From NCBI GenBank assembly GCA_015680685.1, contig MNCI01028339.1, positions 31,054 to 95,053 on the forward strand: a stretch of 64,000 nt of DNA. Reading direction: 5' to 3'. Numbering within the stretch: position 1 is the stretch's first letter; each line of letters opens with the position of its first letter. This document shows positions 23,251 through 35,199 of the stretch, piece by piece. The notes beneath the pieces are model-generated. The model worked only from the letters and a program-made list of their open reading frames with translations. It made no database searches and was not told where the DNA came from. Source of the DNA: Gnetum montanum (taxonomy: Eukaryota; Streptophyta; Gnetopsida; Gnetales; Gnetaceae). The position numbers were made by a program, and so were the translations under genes.

Positions 23251-24889
23251 ACATAACTATTAAATGTCTTATCTTGTTAGTGGTTACACTTGGCTAGGTT
23301 GTGATTGTGGTTGATTGATTCCTTGAGTAGTGTTAGTAGGAAGGTTGAGAGATAGGGTTAATCAAATTAATTGGTCCATTAAATTTAAAAAAGTTCAATA
23401 CAAGGAAATATTTGAAGAGGGTATAAGAATTCAAAATAATAAAAAGAAGAATTTACTGAAAACTATTGTGAAGATGTGTACAATTTGACGTCATTGATGG
23501 GGTAAACAAAAATAATTTGATTGTAAAAATGTCTAAGGGTAAAGAACTTAACTAACCCAACCAAAAGATATGCAAGTGGGTCCTCCCCAAAGTAGGCATA
23601 GGCCTTTTACGCCCTTCCATAACTTCAAATCAAAGAGTCTGTCGGCTCTATGGATGATTAATGGTTATGGAAGGTTAAGTACAAAAACCCAAAAGAAACT
23701 AACTAAGAATTCTGACACATCAAACCAGGACATCAACTCAAAACATGAAACTACCAGTGAGGTGAGACATAGAAAGCATAAATGGATGAGAGAGAGAGTG
23801 GAATGGAGTTCCTAATTATGGTCACATGAAGTCCCTTGTGGAGTGTTTGGTTAAATGACTTGATAGGATCCATCCTTAGTTTAGATCAAAATGAACCACG
23901 TTTAGTAACTTTGCATCAACATTCTAAGATCAATCAATCCCTTGAGACACAAGAGTGCTCCCACAAAATAACCACCATTCTAAATTAGAGAAGAATTAGG
24001 AAGTGAGGAAGGGCCTTAGTTAGAGGAGACTAGTCCCATAACCAATGCTTGTAGCCTATTTATTCTATCTAAGGGGTGTGCTTTGACTTCTCATTGGTTT
24101 TTTCTAAAATGGAAACCACATGATGCAAAGACATGCATTTATTTTATTCAATGGATGTTCTTTGAATCCTCATTATTTTTTTTCTATTCTTTATGAGAAC
24201 CACACCATGTGAGGATGCATGCATTTATTTTTTCCAAGGGATGTGCTTTGAATTCTCATCATTTTTTTTTATGAGGACCACAACATGCAATGACTTATTT
24301 AACTTTCTTTCATTGGATGACACGGAATGGTAAGAAATTCATGGAAACACATATGCACCCAAGCAAATAGAAAAACACAAAGAATAATGAATCTCCTTGA
24401 ATCCAAACCTTGTTCAAACCTTTGAATCCTCTCCAATTCTAGAAATTACCAGAGTCACAAATTTATTAAAGATTTATTAATGAAAAAGGGACTACACATT
24501 TCCAAAATAAGGAAAACCATAGAGTTTGTGGATGGGTGGATGCTGTTGACTCACTACCTATGCATTAAAGAAACTATGTTCTAATTATTTATAATGAAAT
24601 TCAAAGCTAGAAACTAGACACCAATAATCAAATGACAAAAATAGTACATACAACCATCAAGTAACACATTACCAATGTACCTAGCACTTATTAACAAAAA
24701 GTTAGAAAATCACACCAAATAAAAGAAAATATAGAAGAAAGTGTGAAATGTTCAACAGATATCAAATGTATTAATGATGATGTAAAAAAAAATTAGAAAT
24801 GATTAATAACATAAAAAAATTATGTAAAATAAAGAATGTGTAAGAAAAAAGGTTTGTAAAACAAAAAAAATGTGTAAAAAGAAGTTGAA
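23251..24889 (-). other. Non-coding spacer of D
   Basis: Homologous to the spacer of C. The conserved block (complement of CTTTGGGGAGGACCCACTT, perfect here) lies at 23572-23600. The second block, near 24020-24060, is partly deleted. Three related plus-strand stretches of about 75 bp with GGAT.TGCTTTGAATTCTCAT-type sequence at about 24080-24290 look like a local triplication (GTGCTTTGA / GTTCTTTGA / GTGCTTTGA). No coding region seen. Confidence 0.6.
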
Positions 24890-26290
24890 AAGCTAAGGAG
24901 CCACTTTGTATGATTAGCATGAGTGGCCATCTCCCCCGTGACTAAGTTGAAAGGAGAAAGAAATGTAAAATATTGAGCATGGTTGTCCATTGAATGAGGT
25001 GCTTGTGGTGTTAGTTGGTATATGCTCATGGAAAGGTTTAATTTTTTGGATGTTGACCAACTATTTCTTATTTGGGCTCTTAGGCTTATAGATCATCATG
25101 GCCCCAGAAGGAAAAGTCTCATAAATGATGTAAGGTCCTTCCCACAATATTTGAAACTTAGTTCATTGAGGTATGTGTTTGGGGCTCCAGTAAAGAACCT
25201 TCTCTCCCAGTTGAAATTGAACTTTTCTAATTTTTAGGTCATGATACTTTTTGTTATATGCCTTGTGCAACTTATTAGATAAGAGGGCTACTAATTAATT
25301 TTTGTCTAGTAGGTTAAGATTCATCAGTTATTCGTTTTGAGATAGACTCATATCAAGGTTAAGGTCACAAGCTTTTGAAAGTGTATGAAGCTTAGATTGA
25401 ATAGAAAGTGTTGGTAGTTTTCCATACACAAGCTAATAGGGAGAGTAGCCTATAGGAAGTTCTCAAGTTGAGTGCTAGGCCCAAAGAGAATCATTCAGTT
25501 TTGTACTCTAGTCCTTTCTATACTTGCTAATAGTTCTTGTTAGTATCCTTGTGATTTCCCTATTGGACACCTTAGCTTTGGGATAGTAAGATGTTGTGAG
25601 TTTATGTTAAACCCCTAAGCATTGCATGAGCTTTGAAAAAGTAGTGCTTATAAAATGAGTTTAATTGTCAGAAATTAATGCACATAGCACACCAAACCTA
25701 TTTACAATGTTTTGTTGTACAAATCGAGTAGTAATAGAGGATGTATAGTCAATGATGTTTGTTGCTTTTACCCATTTTGTACAATAGTCAATAGCGACTA
25801 TGATGTATGCCTTTTCATTTGACATGGGCATGATGGGATCCATGAAATCAATAGCACATACGTCAAATGGTTTTAGTGGTTGAATCCATTGTTGAGGTTC
25901 CTCCATTTGAGTAGTCATTCCACCATCTTGTTGGAATCATTCACAAGAGTAGATGTAATGATGAGCATCCCTAAAGAGTGTTGGCTAGTAGTACCCTACC
26001 ATCAGGATTTTAATGGCCATGTGTCTCCCAGCATAGTGTCCTCCACAATGACCTTCATGAGCATCTTGAAAAACACACAGTTGATCAACATCAAGGACAT
26101 ACAAATAAACTAGAGCATCAACACATACCTTGTAGTTGTGTCTATTGATTTTCATGAAGTGCTTTACTTGGTGTAGAAACTATTATCTCTTCCAATGGTC
26201 CAACTCTTGTGGCATCTCCCGAGTGAGAAGATAGGTGAGAATATTATCATACCAATTTGGTTCATTGGGCATTTGTTTAGTTATAGCCTT
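24890..26290 (-). pseudogene. Integrase of element D, decayed
   Basis: The core reads at 25918-25661: FDVCAIDFMDPIMPMSNEKA gives the first catalytic Asp in IDF.DPI.P, and LCALISDN supplies the second Asp region. YIIVAIDYCTKWVKA is the strand between them. Downstream (25600-25350) are degraded remnants of the third Glu region and the GPSTQL and LVYGK-like parts. The C-terminus ends near 24900 with GEMATHANHTKW. The upstream zinc-binding part (26240-25950) still shows a C..H-rich stretch. A few frameshifts and stops inactivate it. Confidence 0.8.
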
Positions 26291-27700
26291 AGCAAATAGG
26301 AGTTCATCTAGAAACATGTTAGAGAGTGGGTTTTCTTTCTCTTTGTCATCCCATTGCAACCAAGACAAGTGATCAGAAACCACATTCTTAGTGCCCTTTT
26401 GATCTACCATCATAAGATTGAATTCCTATAAGATCACCAACCACCATATGACACGGGGGCTTACCATTGGCTTGTTCATTAGGAAGAGGATGACACTATG
26501 GTTTGTGTGCATAAAAACCTTGTATTCAAGCACCTAGTACCTAAATTTCTCTATAGAAAACACCACTACTATTAATTCTTTCTCTATGGTGGTGTAGTTT
26601 AGTTATGCACCTAGAGTACTTTGATTAGCACAATGGATATAGTATGGACATTTCTTGTCATCTAACTATGTTAGAATAGCTCCTAAGGCATAATTTGATG
26701 CATCCATCATGATGTGAAATTGCCTAAACCAGTCAAGTGCTTTTAGGATTGGAGTTTCTACGAGCTTCTCTATCAATTGTTGGAATGCTTTCTCACATTC
26801 TATGGTTCAAATAAAGGAATATTTCTCTGTTATCTTGACTAATGATTTTGTGATCTTAGAGAAATTATCTATGAGTTTCCAGTAGTAGCCAATATGTCCA
26901 AGGAATGATCAAACATCTTTAACTATTTCTGGCTAGTGGGTTATTCCTTGGATGACCCTCATCTTTTTAGGATCCACCTCAATTCCTACTTGTGAGATTC
27001 TATGCCCTAGTACAATGCCCTCTTGTACCATGTGGTGATTCTTTTCCCAATTGAGCCACAAGTTGGTTTTAACACACCATTTTAGCACTTGCTCAAGGTG
27101 GTCTAGGGCTTACTCAAATGTAGCTCCATAGGTGGAGAAGTCATCCATAAAGACTTCTACACCATTATTGATCTACTATTAAAAAATGCTTAGGACCAGG
27201 CATTTGAATGTGGTAGGAGCATTACATAGACCAAATGACATTTTGCGATATGAAAAAGTCTCCCATAGACTCATGAACATTATCTTTGTTAAATCTTTTA
27301 GTGTAATTTGAATTTGGTTATAGCCACTATAACCATCTAGAAAGCTATAGTAGCAATGCCAAAATATTATGTCGAGCACCTAGTCAACAAATGATAGTAG
27401 AAAGTGATCCATGAATGTTGCCATATTCAACAGCCTGAAATCGATGTAGACTTGTCACTTGGCATCTTTCTTTGACATAATTACAAGTGGGCTAACTGAC
27501 TTGGTATCCACAATGGGATAGATGAACCCCACCTTGAGGAGTTGCTTGATTTCCTTCTGGATGATTTACTTCAAATTGGAATTCAACTACCTCTATGGCT
27601 ATCATTTTGGCTTCATGGTTAGGTTAGTGTAGATGCGATGCTAGCATATCCTAGGATCAATCCCTATGAGTTGAAGATATGACCAAGAAAAATATGCTAA
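26291..27700 (-). pseudogene. Reverse transcriptase and RNase H of element D, decayed
   Basis: RT palm is evident at 27379-27179 (FLDGYSGYNQIQI and FGLCNAPTTF) and the catalytic FMDDFS is at 27151-27134, followed by the LRCV..NLWLNW.K thumb block and the FLGH.GYY motif near 26890. RNase H covers about 26760-26340: FHIMMDASNYALGA (Asp), IEKELIVVVFSIEKFR (Glu), VFMHTNHSVI (the usual Asp is Asn here) and VDQKGTKNVVSDHLSWL (final Asp). The preserved motifs contrast with frameshifts elsewhere. The missing RNase H Asp is a specific lesion. Confidence 0.85.
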
Positions 27701-28560
27701 CCATATTTCAACTACTTTCAACAACATCTTTTTCTATTCTAGAGAAAGTTTTGTATTGATTATAACTAGCTTTCCATTTTTTACAAATACATATTTCATT
27801 CTAGTTGGTAACATTTTTAGCTCAAGGGGCTCTTGTTTGAATTTTTCAAGAATTTCCAACTCTCTCTAGTGAGTATCATCATTTTTATCATCAAAGAGTT
27901 GGTGATGAACTTGCTCAAGTTCATCCATGCCTATGACATATGCACATGTTAGGCTCTTAGTTGGTTCCATGCAAACTGTGCTACTTTCAAAATCAACAAT
28001 CAGCCACTAGGTTCCCTCCTCTTTTGTGGCTATTACATACAAATACCTTTTAATTTCTACTTTTGGCACACATTGTTTGCATGTAGAGATAGATGCTTGC
28101 TTTACAGCCCAAAGTTTTTGCGCACAATTGCACCTAGTATTGCTATACATAATGCATGGAACTCCCTTCTTCTTGATCTTACTGAATGCATTTTCTTTAG
28201 ATATCTCCAAGGAAAGATCTTTGATGTCCATTCTTGCATCGATAGTGCTCAACCATGCCCTTCCCATTATGATTGGAAAGTCCCCCTTGCAATTCTCCAC
28301 TTTGATTATTAGGAAATTGGTAGAATAAGACCACTCACAAATAGTGGTCATAATGTCTTCCACTAGTCCCAATGGAATAGTGATGGACTAGTTTTCCAAT
28401 TCTAATTTGATGTTGCTCTTCTTGAAGGAAGATAGTTTTTAGGTAGTGTAGATCTCATGAGAAATCAAATTAACACCAATACCTAAATCAAGAATAGCCT
28501 TGCATGATTCATTCCTAGCAATTTGCAAATAAATTAGAGGACTTCTAGGATTAGCTAATT
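27701..28560 (-). pseudogene. Aspartic protease and linker of element D
   Basis: Protease has LDLGIGVNLISHEIY near 28490-28450 (DLG active site retained, as in Athila), the flap region near 28400, GLVEDIMTTICEWSY, and FPIIMGRAWLSTIDA near 28290-28240, the conserved C-terminal GR.WL block. A 121-codon open stretch at 28372-28007 covers the flap-to-linker part without stops. This is the best-preserved protease of the window, although one stop separates active site and flap. Confidence 0.8.
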
Positions 28561-31123
28561 TCCTAGAAAGGGTTCCTAAATGGATCCAATTAGACACTAT
28601 GTGACTAATAATTACCATAAGGATCCTTGGTAGAGTTTGGTTTGAAAGAGGCCCAAAGAAATTTGATATGGAGGAAGAGGCAGGAGTAGGGTTGTCAATT
28701 ATGGGTGTAGGTGAAGGGTTAGGTGAACCACTGGATTGAAAGAAAGGTCTTTTTCAGATCAAGAATTTTACCCCTTTGATTAATGATTGGGTTATAAATT
28801 AACAGCCCTCATAGCATTACATTATTGTGGTTGAGTAGGCAATTCACCCTGCATTGGTGGAGCGGGCAGTAGCTATGCAACTAGAGGAGGAGTATGTGCA
28901 AGGATAGGAGGAGGATAAGGATAAGAGGTGGTATCCCTTCTTTCATGTGGTGAATAAGCTTGATAATAATTTGAAGGATGGTAGTGAGGCTAAAAATTAG
29001 AAACATGACTGGAGGAGTCACATGGAGATATGGGTTGCTACACATGATAACCATATGGATCAGGCTACTAGTAAGGGTACTGTTATCTTGGCAATGCTAA
29101 CATCCATGATTGTGGTTACTACCATTTTTGATATTATTCATATGATTATGGTGGAGCTTCACTTGGATAATATGGTTATTGTTGGTAGAATTTCTTGAGA
29201 TTACCTTGAGGATAAGGTAACCTCCTAGATGTTTTCCTTTGTGCAAATCGTGGATGTAAAACATACACCCCAGACTCCATTAGATGTGACATAATGTGGC
29301 AACATCCCTTAAAATGTTTGTACTAATAGACATCACACCCATGATCATAATCTAATTCATTGTTCACAACCTCTTCTATTGTAGCAATCTCGCCCTTACC
29401 TTTGTAGTATGCATGTTGAGCTTCCTTGCACCTCTTGTCCTTATGCTCACTACTTTGTTCTTTGGACTCCTTAGTAATTTTGAGAATGGCTTGGAATCTA
29501 TTATCTATTGAGTCCCTTAATTGATCAACCTTGGTTATGAGTTCAAATTGGAATTGTTAAAGTGGAAAGGCTTTCTTATGTAGCTCCTCATCAAATACAA
29601 ACTCATCCTCATTGTCATAGAATTGAACCTTCCTCTTGTGGATGGAAGGATCACAATTATACTCTTCTACACTTTCTCTTTTTCTTAGTTCACCCTCCTT
29701 TTTGACAACCTACTCTATTAATCATTGTATCTAATAGGTAGTTAGTTTTGACAATCGCCCTTGGGCATAGACACCAAGGGTTTTCCTCATTTCATTATGA
29801 AGTCTATCTACAATGTGGCAAAGTTGAACCAATTGAAAATAACCATGGCTAGGACATTTATGCATCAAAGCATAGTATTAGACAATGGTGGCATCCAAGG
29901 GTTCATGTGTTTCTTATTTCCACCCTTCAATTTACTTTCTTAAGTTGGAAACTTTGTAGTATGTTTCATACTTATCATTGAACAACTCAAGCATGGTACT
30001 CCATTGTCTGATAGATTTCGGCTCTAAGGACTAGTACTAGTTTTCTGCTTCTTTGATAAGTGTCTTGGGGAATAATTTTAGTTTCTACCACTCATTCTCT
30101 ATGTTCTATAAGACACATGCATCTTGAAAATCTTGAAGATGATTTTGCAAATTAGAGTTATATCCTCCTTCAAATCAAGGAATATTATTGATGTTTAACC
30201 ATGCCTTGTTGGAATTTTGACTGCCTTTGCAATGTTAAGCATACTTTGGGTGGAAAATAGAGGCTCATCGAGGCCTTGATCATGGTGCCTATGATGCCAT
30301 CTACTACCCCTTTATTCATGGTGATGTGCCACTCTTGAACATTTGCGTCCTTGATCTTGTCTATCCTAATGGTCCCTTTTGTTATTTTTGTCCCATCAGT
30401 TGTTTCTTTCATTTTGATCATCTCCATCATGGTCTCATCTTCTATAGTCATGGTTAGAGCCAAAAGAAGAAGAAGATGATGAAGGGGGAGAATAAGGAGA
30501 ACCAACACCATCATGATGCCTACTATCGTCTATTTGGAGATCACGACCATGATCACAATTGTGCTTCTTATCTACATCCCTATCTTGATTTGCCCCTCCA
30601 AATCCTTCATTATCATTAAATCGTTTATTACCAAAATTAGGATTGTGAACTATGGAGTTTAGATTTTGATTTTGACCTCCATCACCAAAGTCAAAGAGAG
30701 GAGTTTCATTGAATGGAAAATCACCAAAAAAGGGTTCCCCACTAGCTCATTGAATGGAGAATCATTAAGCCCTTTTTCCTTCAAAAATTCATAGTGCTAA
30801 TCTAGTTGCCAATCTAGCAGACATTGTGCTTTAGTGGGATGGTAATCCCTGGCATCAACATCTTTCACAATATACTCCCCATGGTAGTCTTTAAGATCAC
30901 ATTGTGCAAACATTTGATACAGCATAGGAGCAACATGATCAGGCGGCAACATCATGTTGCCCTCCATGTCATGCCATCGTAGCTATTCATCCTAGTGTAG
31001 GATGAAGGTGAAGTTCAGAACATACTCATCAGGATGAGTATATATAATTTGATATTGTTAAGGCTTTGCTGAATTAACTCTATTAGCCCTGGGCAAAGAA
31101 GCGCTCTTGTGAGAAGAAGACAT
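28561..31123 (-). pseudogene. gag of element D, decayed
   Basis: The ATG at 31123 gives MSSSHKSASLPR, closely matching the gag start of I. The HPDEYVLNFTFILH block, the acidic VDARDYHPTKAQ block and the Arg/Ser/His/Asp-rich domain (30600-30200, read in another frame as Met/Ile-rich) follow in order. The capsid domain lies at about 30150-29650. The zinc region is damaged (CDV..YKHFKGC near 29350-29310). A proline/tyrosine/glutamine-rich tail runs to about 28750. Stops and frameshifts throughout. Confidence 0.78.
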
Positions 31124-31262
31124 TTTCAGTTAGCGAATAAAAATCACAATGCACTCTAAGAATTTGTTGTAGTAATTATGAAATAAGATATGACTCTAAG
31201 GTTTATTTGAATGATTTAAATTCTCTCACTAAGTCCTAGATAGCACAAAAAATAACAAAAAG

Positions 31263-31282
31263 GTCCTTGTCAATGATGCCAA
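31263..31282 (-). other. Primer-binding site of D (degenerate tRNA-Asp type)
   Basis: The minus strand reads TTGGCATCATTGACAAGGAC next to the LTR. It is the tRNA-Asp complement with several transitions. Confidence 0.65.
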
Positions 31283-32095
31283 TAATGAGTGGCGAGGTAG
31301 CCCTACACCCAACCATATGAATCATTAAGGCATTACATGTGATCCAGTCGAATTCCATGGACCTATAGCTGTCTAATGCACTAGATCTTCTAGGAAGTGA
31401 AATTGGTGTTGAGAATGTTCGTTGTATTTCCAATTACCCTTGTGAGGTTCAAGGGTATGGTTTAAGTGTAATTGAGGTATATGATTTTTCTTATTTTATA
31501 TTTTATGAGTTTGGTCACCTACAACAAGAATGAAGAGTAGAGTAACTAAGAATCTAACTTGTTTACTGCCTAACACAAGTAACCATCCAACTTTTTTGAA
31601 CACATCCTAAACACATATAGAATTGGGCTACTAAACATTAAGCATTTCTGGGTTACTAAGTACTATATGAATGCTTGAAGTGATCATGCTTGTGTACATT
31701 AAGTGCTAGAAATAAATTGCTTAATTCAAATGTATTAAACTAAAGAGTAAGAAAGTAAAATGCATTAAAGAAAATTTTAATCCCTTAGTGCTGTAAGGAT
31801 TGTCAAAAGAGTTTGTTTTATTCCTATCACATTGGTACACTCAGGTACATCAGTGCTCAAATAAAGAACTGTACACACTTAGACTCCTTTTGCGGGCACT
31901 CAAAAAATATTCTAACTCTAAGGAAAAGAAATACCAAGAGCTTCACTACTTTGCTTGAAAACTAAACTGAAAAACTAACTCAAAATGGGAGCTCAGGCAC
32001 TATATTTATAGACCTAGGGTAGATGATTTGACATTTCTTACATGATGTCACATCAAGACTCTAACATTAGGGGTAACAATAAACATGTTTCATCA
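31283..32095 (-). repeat. 5' LTR of element D
   Basis: Sense start is TGATGAAACATG (32095). The terminal TG of the complement at 31283 has become TA (plus strand TAATGAGTGG). The TATAAATA box is intact on the minus strand at 32010-32003. Confidence 0.87.
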
Positions 32096-32100
32096 TCTAG

Positions 32101-33442
32101 GCATTTGTGCAATAGAGAGTAATACCCTTCCATGGCTGCATCCAAAGATTCAAGTGTTCCTTGTCTCCACCCATGGATCTGCTTCCTTAGATTAGACACT
32201 TAGGAGCATATTTAATACTTTTCATTAAAGAGTTCAAGTATCATACTTCATTGTCTAATTAATTCCAATTCTAAGGACTGGTACTAGCTTTTAGTCTCCT
32301 TAATGAGTGTCCTTGGGAACAACTTTAGTTTTTGTCATTCATTTTGAATGTTTTACAAGGCATAGGAATCATGAAAGGCTTGAAGATGATTTTGTGTATT
32401 TGATTTATATCTTCCTTAGAACTTTAGAATATTGTTCATATCCAACCATTTGATTCTACTATCTTTCACATGCCTTGTTAGAATCCTCATAGCCTTTACA
32501 ATATTTAGCATGTTCCTTGTTGCAAGAAAAGGTTCATCATAGTCATAGCATCAGTGATGGTCATGATTTCTATGATGTCCTCTGTTGTCCCTTCTTTTTT
32601 GGTGGCAAGAATTCCTTGATTGTCCACATCCTTGGCCTCTAATATCTAGCAAGCCTGACAATCATCTTTTTTCCACCAGTCACCTCCATCACAATCATGT
32701 CCTTTGTAGCTTTGGTCAATGCTGGAGGAGAAGGAAGAGGAGGACATCAAAGATGAAGAGGAAAGAGATCCAACACTAGCATAGTGCTTGCTACTCCCTC
32801 TCTTGTGGTCATGGTCATGATAACCATGTCTATCTTTGTCTTGGTGGTTGTCCTAATTCCTATCATGACTTCCTTCTTTGGATACCCCATGGTCATGGGA
32901 CCTGTTCTTTCCTAAACCAAGATTGTTTACAATGGATTGTAAATTCTAGGTAGGTCTCCCTTCATCAAAGAAGAGAGGAGGAGAATTAGTTTTTTGAGGA
33001 CCCCTAAAGAAGGAATCCTCAACTTCCTTCTAGCCTAGTAAGAAGAAGGGTTTTGTAAACCATTTTTCCTTTGATGGCTCATAGCGAACCTCTTGTTGCC
33101 AATATTTCTTTCATTATGCATCAATGGGATGATAATCCTAATAATCATGGTCTTGCACAACATATTCACCATTGAGTCCCTGGATGCCCAATTTCATAAG
33201 AGTGTGGAGAAACATTGTAGAAAGTAATTGATCTAGTAGCAACATAATGTTGCCCTCCATGTTCCTCCATCATAGCTATTCATCTTGATATAGAATGAAG
33301 ATGAAGTCTGGCATATACTCATCGAGATGAGTATAGACCATTTGCATTACTAGGGCACTAGTGGTTTTAACCCTTCATGCCTTTGTTGATTGGAACTACC
33401 TTTGAATAGTGGTGGAGAATCTCTCCCATGAGAAGAAGCCAT
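32101..33442 (-). pseudogene. gag of element C, N-terminal part (upstream of D)
   Basis: The ATG at 33442 opens MASSHGRDSPPLFKGSSNQQ, positioned like the gag starts of A, D and I after the primer site. Fragments of the HPDEYI..TF block (33330-33290), the acidic block and the Arg/Ser-rich domain (32900-32600) follow in shifted frames, then the start of the capsid domain (LYKAFMIPM..., 32460-32150). It is cut at 32100, where element D is inserted, and continues at 22008. Confidence 0.75.
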
Positions 33443-33570
33443 ATCAAATTGAAAGAAAAATAATGTGCATTTATTATTATTATTATTTATCTTAATGATA
33501 AATAATGGGTCTATTACAACATCATTGAATAATTTCACTAACTCCTAGATAGCACACATAGCTAATTAAT

Positions 33571-33590
33571 GTCCCTAGTAATGGTGCTAA
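33571..33590 (-). other. Primer-binding site of C (degenerate tRNA-Asp type)
   Basis: The minus strand reads TTAGCACCATTACTAGGGAC directly after the LTR, the tRNA-Asp complement with several mismatches. Confidence 0.6.
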
Positions 33591-34435
33591 TGATAAGCAA
33601 CAAGTAGTCCCTACATCCAATTGTATGAATCACTAGTGTTCACTAAGAGTTCTAGTCAAATTTTATAGACTTTAGCTCTCTAAGTACACTGGGTCTAGGA
33701 AGTGAATCTAATGGACATGATCATTGTCTTATTAGTTTCACTTGTGAATTGCAAATGTATGGTTAAGTGTAACTAAGGCATATGATTTCTATCATTTTAT
33801 ATTTTCAACTTAATTCACCTAAGTGTTGAAAATAAAGTAACTAAATATTTAATTAATCTAATAACTAACTAATATCTTAACTATCCTAGCATAAGCATCC
33901 ATTCCCTTTTACTACACACATCTTAAACCATGTTGCAATGTTATTGGATTACTAAGTGTTTAGTGCAACTAGGATTACCAAATGTTAACATATGCTCGAA
34001 ATTGTTGTACATATGTGCTTTAATTATCAAAATTTAATTAATTAATCAAATGCATTAAAGTAAACTTCTCAAATGATAAATGTATTTAGTGTAAACATTA
34101 CACTGATTCCAAATTCTACAAGGCTTATGAAGAAAGCTCGTCTTTATTGTCACTCACACTGAGGTGCTTAGGTACATCAGTGCTTGAATAAAGATCCATA
34201 TACTTCTCACTCCTACTATGGGCACTTACAAAATATTCTAAGTTTGGGAAAACAAAAATGCAAGACTTTGGCTAGCAACTAATGAATGAATGTCATAAAT
34301 GTGGTTGGTGAGCATGTATTTATAGGTGAAAATAGACACTGCATCGACAAGGTCACATTAACACATCAAACCATGCATCGATGTGACCACGTCAACAACA
34401 TTCTATTGATGCATCCTAATGAAGAGGCTTCACCA
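33591..34435 (-). repeat. 5' LTR of element C
   Basis: Collinear with the 3' LTR at 9754-10591. The low boundary TGATAAGC corresponds to TGATGAG. TATAAATA lies on the minus strand at 34324-34317. The upper boundary is either 34413 (end of clear similarity, GATGCA) or 34435 (ending CACCA, followed by CATAG, which matches the left TSD perfectly). I prefer the latter because of the TSD. Confidence 0.78.
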
Positions 34436-35199
34436 CATAGCTAGAGACACAATGATAGCAATTGAAGATGATCTAAATCTACCAAAGTACTTTAGACTTG
34501 ACAGGTTTTACCATTATCATCAAATGATTGGTCATGACAACAATTTTTTCCTAGCATTAAAGGATGACCTCTAGAAAATTATTGACCATGAAGAGTTTGT
34601 GTTAACTGAGCCTAACTCTCCAAGCCCCAACAATAACTCCTATATTGTAGCCTCATTTAAAGAAACCAAATGGTTTAATCCTCTTAGGAAATTTTTTATC
34701 ATCAAAGTACCACTGTGGCTCCAAAACACAAAACCTAAAGACCTCTTTGTCATACTTGCATTACCCCGAATTCCTAAAAATCCTCTCATCATAAGTGTCC
34801 CACCTTCAGTGACATCAACATCACAGCAAACTCAACAAGTTACCAATCCTTCTAAGGTTAGGGAACTATTTGTTATCTAGATCCCTCCACCTTCAAGAAG
34901 AAAAACCATAACAACCCATGATTAAAGCTCATCTATAGTGGAAAATAACTCAATGATTGGCAAGAAATCATCACCAAAATGGTGACAAAAATAACCTATC
35001 ACCAAATCAACAAAAAATCCCACTAAAGGAATCTAATAACAAAATTATTTGAAGAAAATGGACCCACTAAGGTCTACATAAAGACAAACTACATCCATGG
35101 ACAAGGGGTCCAAGGCACATACAATGAAACCTAAGCCATAAACTTGAGGAAGGATGGAGGAATTTAAGACCACTAAGGCTAAAATATCATATTCCAAGG
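34436..35199 (+). pseudogene. gag of element B, second part, after C
   Basis: Reading resumes on the plus strand with RLHHIARDTMIAIEDDL and LPKYFRLDRF, followed by FYHYHQMIGHDNNFFLALKDDL. This has the spacing of the Tat-type gag zinc segment (C.YH...GHDT..C..LK..I), but both Cys positions are Phe, so metal binding is lost. An open 93-codon stretch (34599-34880) is proline/serine/asparagine-rich linker. Several stops follow towards the protease. Confidence 0.72.

Larger units (their letters stand above)
22014..32095 (-). mobile_element. Element D: Athila-like retrotransposon lacking ORF3, inserted in gag of C
   Basis: LTRs of about 830 bp (22014-22861 and 31283-32095) flank gag, protease, RT/RNase H, integrase and a spacer, all minus strand. 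The TSD is CCTAG (22009-22013) and TCTAG (32096-32100), 4 of 5 identical. The host gag reads through when D is removed, as comparison with A near 2205-2290 shows. About 2.6 kb present in C (ORF3) is missing between about 23080 and 23250. In the first 175 aligned LTR bases I count about 32 differences by eye, mostly transitions, so D is old although it is the innermost insertion. Confidence 0.85.
9754..34435 (-). mobile_element. Element C: complete-plan Athila-like retrotransposon with ORF3, interrupted by D
   Basis: In the minus direction the order is 5' LTR (34435-33591), primer site, gag (33442-32101, then 22008-20721 after element D), protease, RT/RNase H, a solo-LTR-like insert, integrase, spacer, ORF3, PPT and 3' LTR (10591-9754). 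The left flank is CATAG (9749-9753) and an identical CATAG occurs at 34436-34440, taken as the TSD. The 5' LTR boundary is uncertain by 22 bp (34413 or 34435), because LTR similarity fades near GATGCA at 34413. Without D and the solo LTR the element is about 13 kb, long for gypsy but typical of Athila-type elements with an extra 3' ORF. Confidence 0.8.

Noticed and set aside
28026-28328. 100- and 79-codon plus-strand ORFs
   Set aside because: Antisense to the protease of D, whose 121-codon minus frame carries the conserved GRAWLS block.
30185-30514. Met/Ile-rich 109-codon minus-strand ORF
   Set aside because: Frame-shifted reading of the Arg/Ser/His/Asp-rich gag domain of D; the correct frame aligns with A and I.
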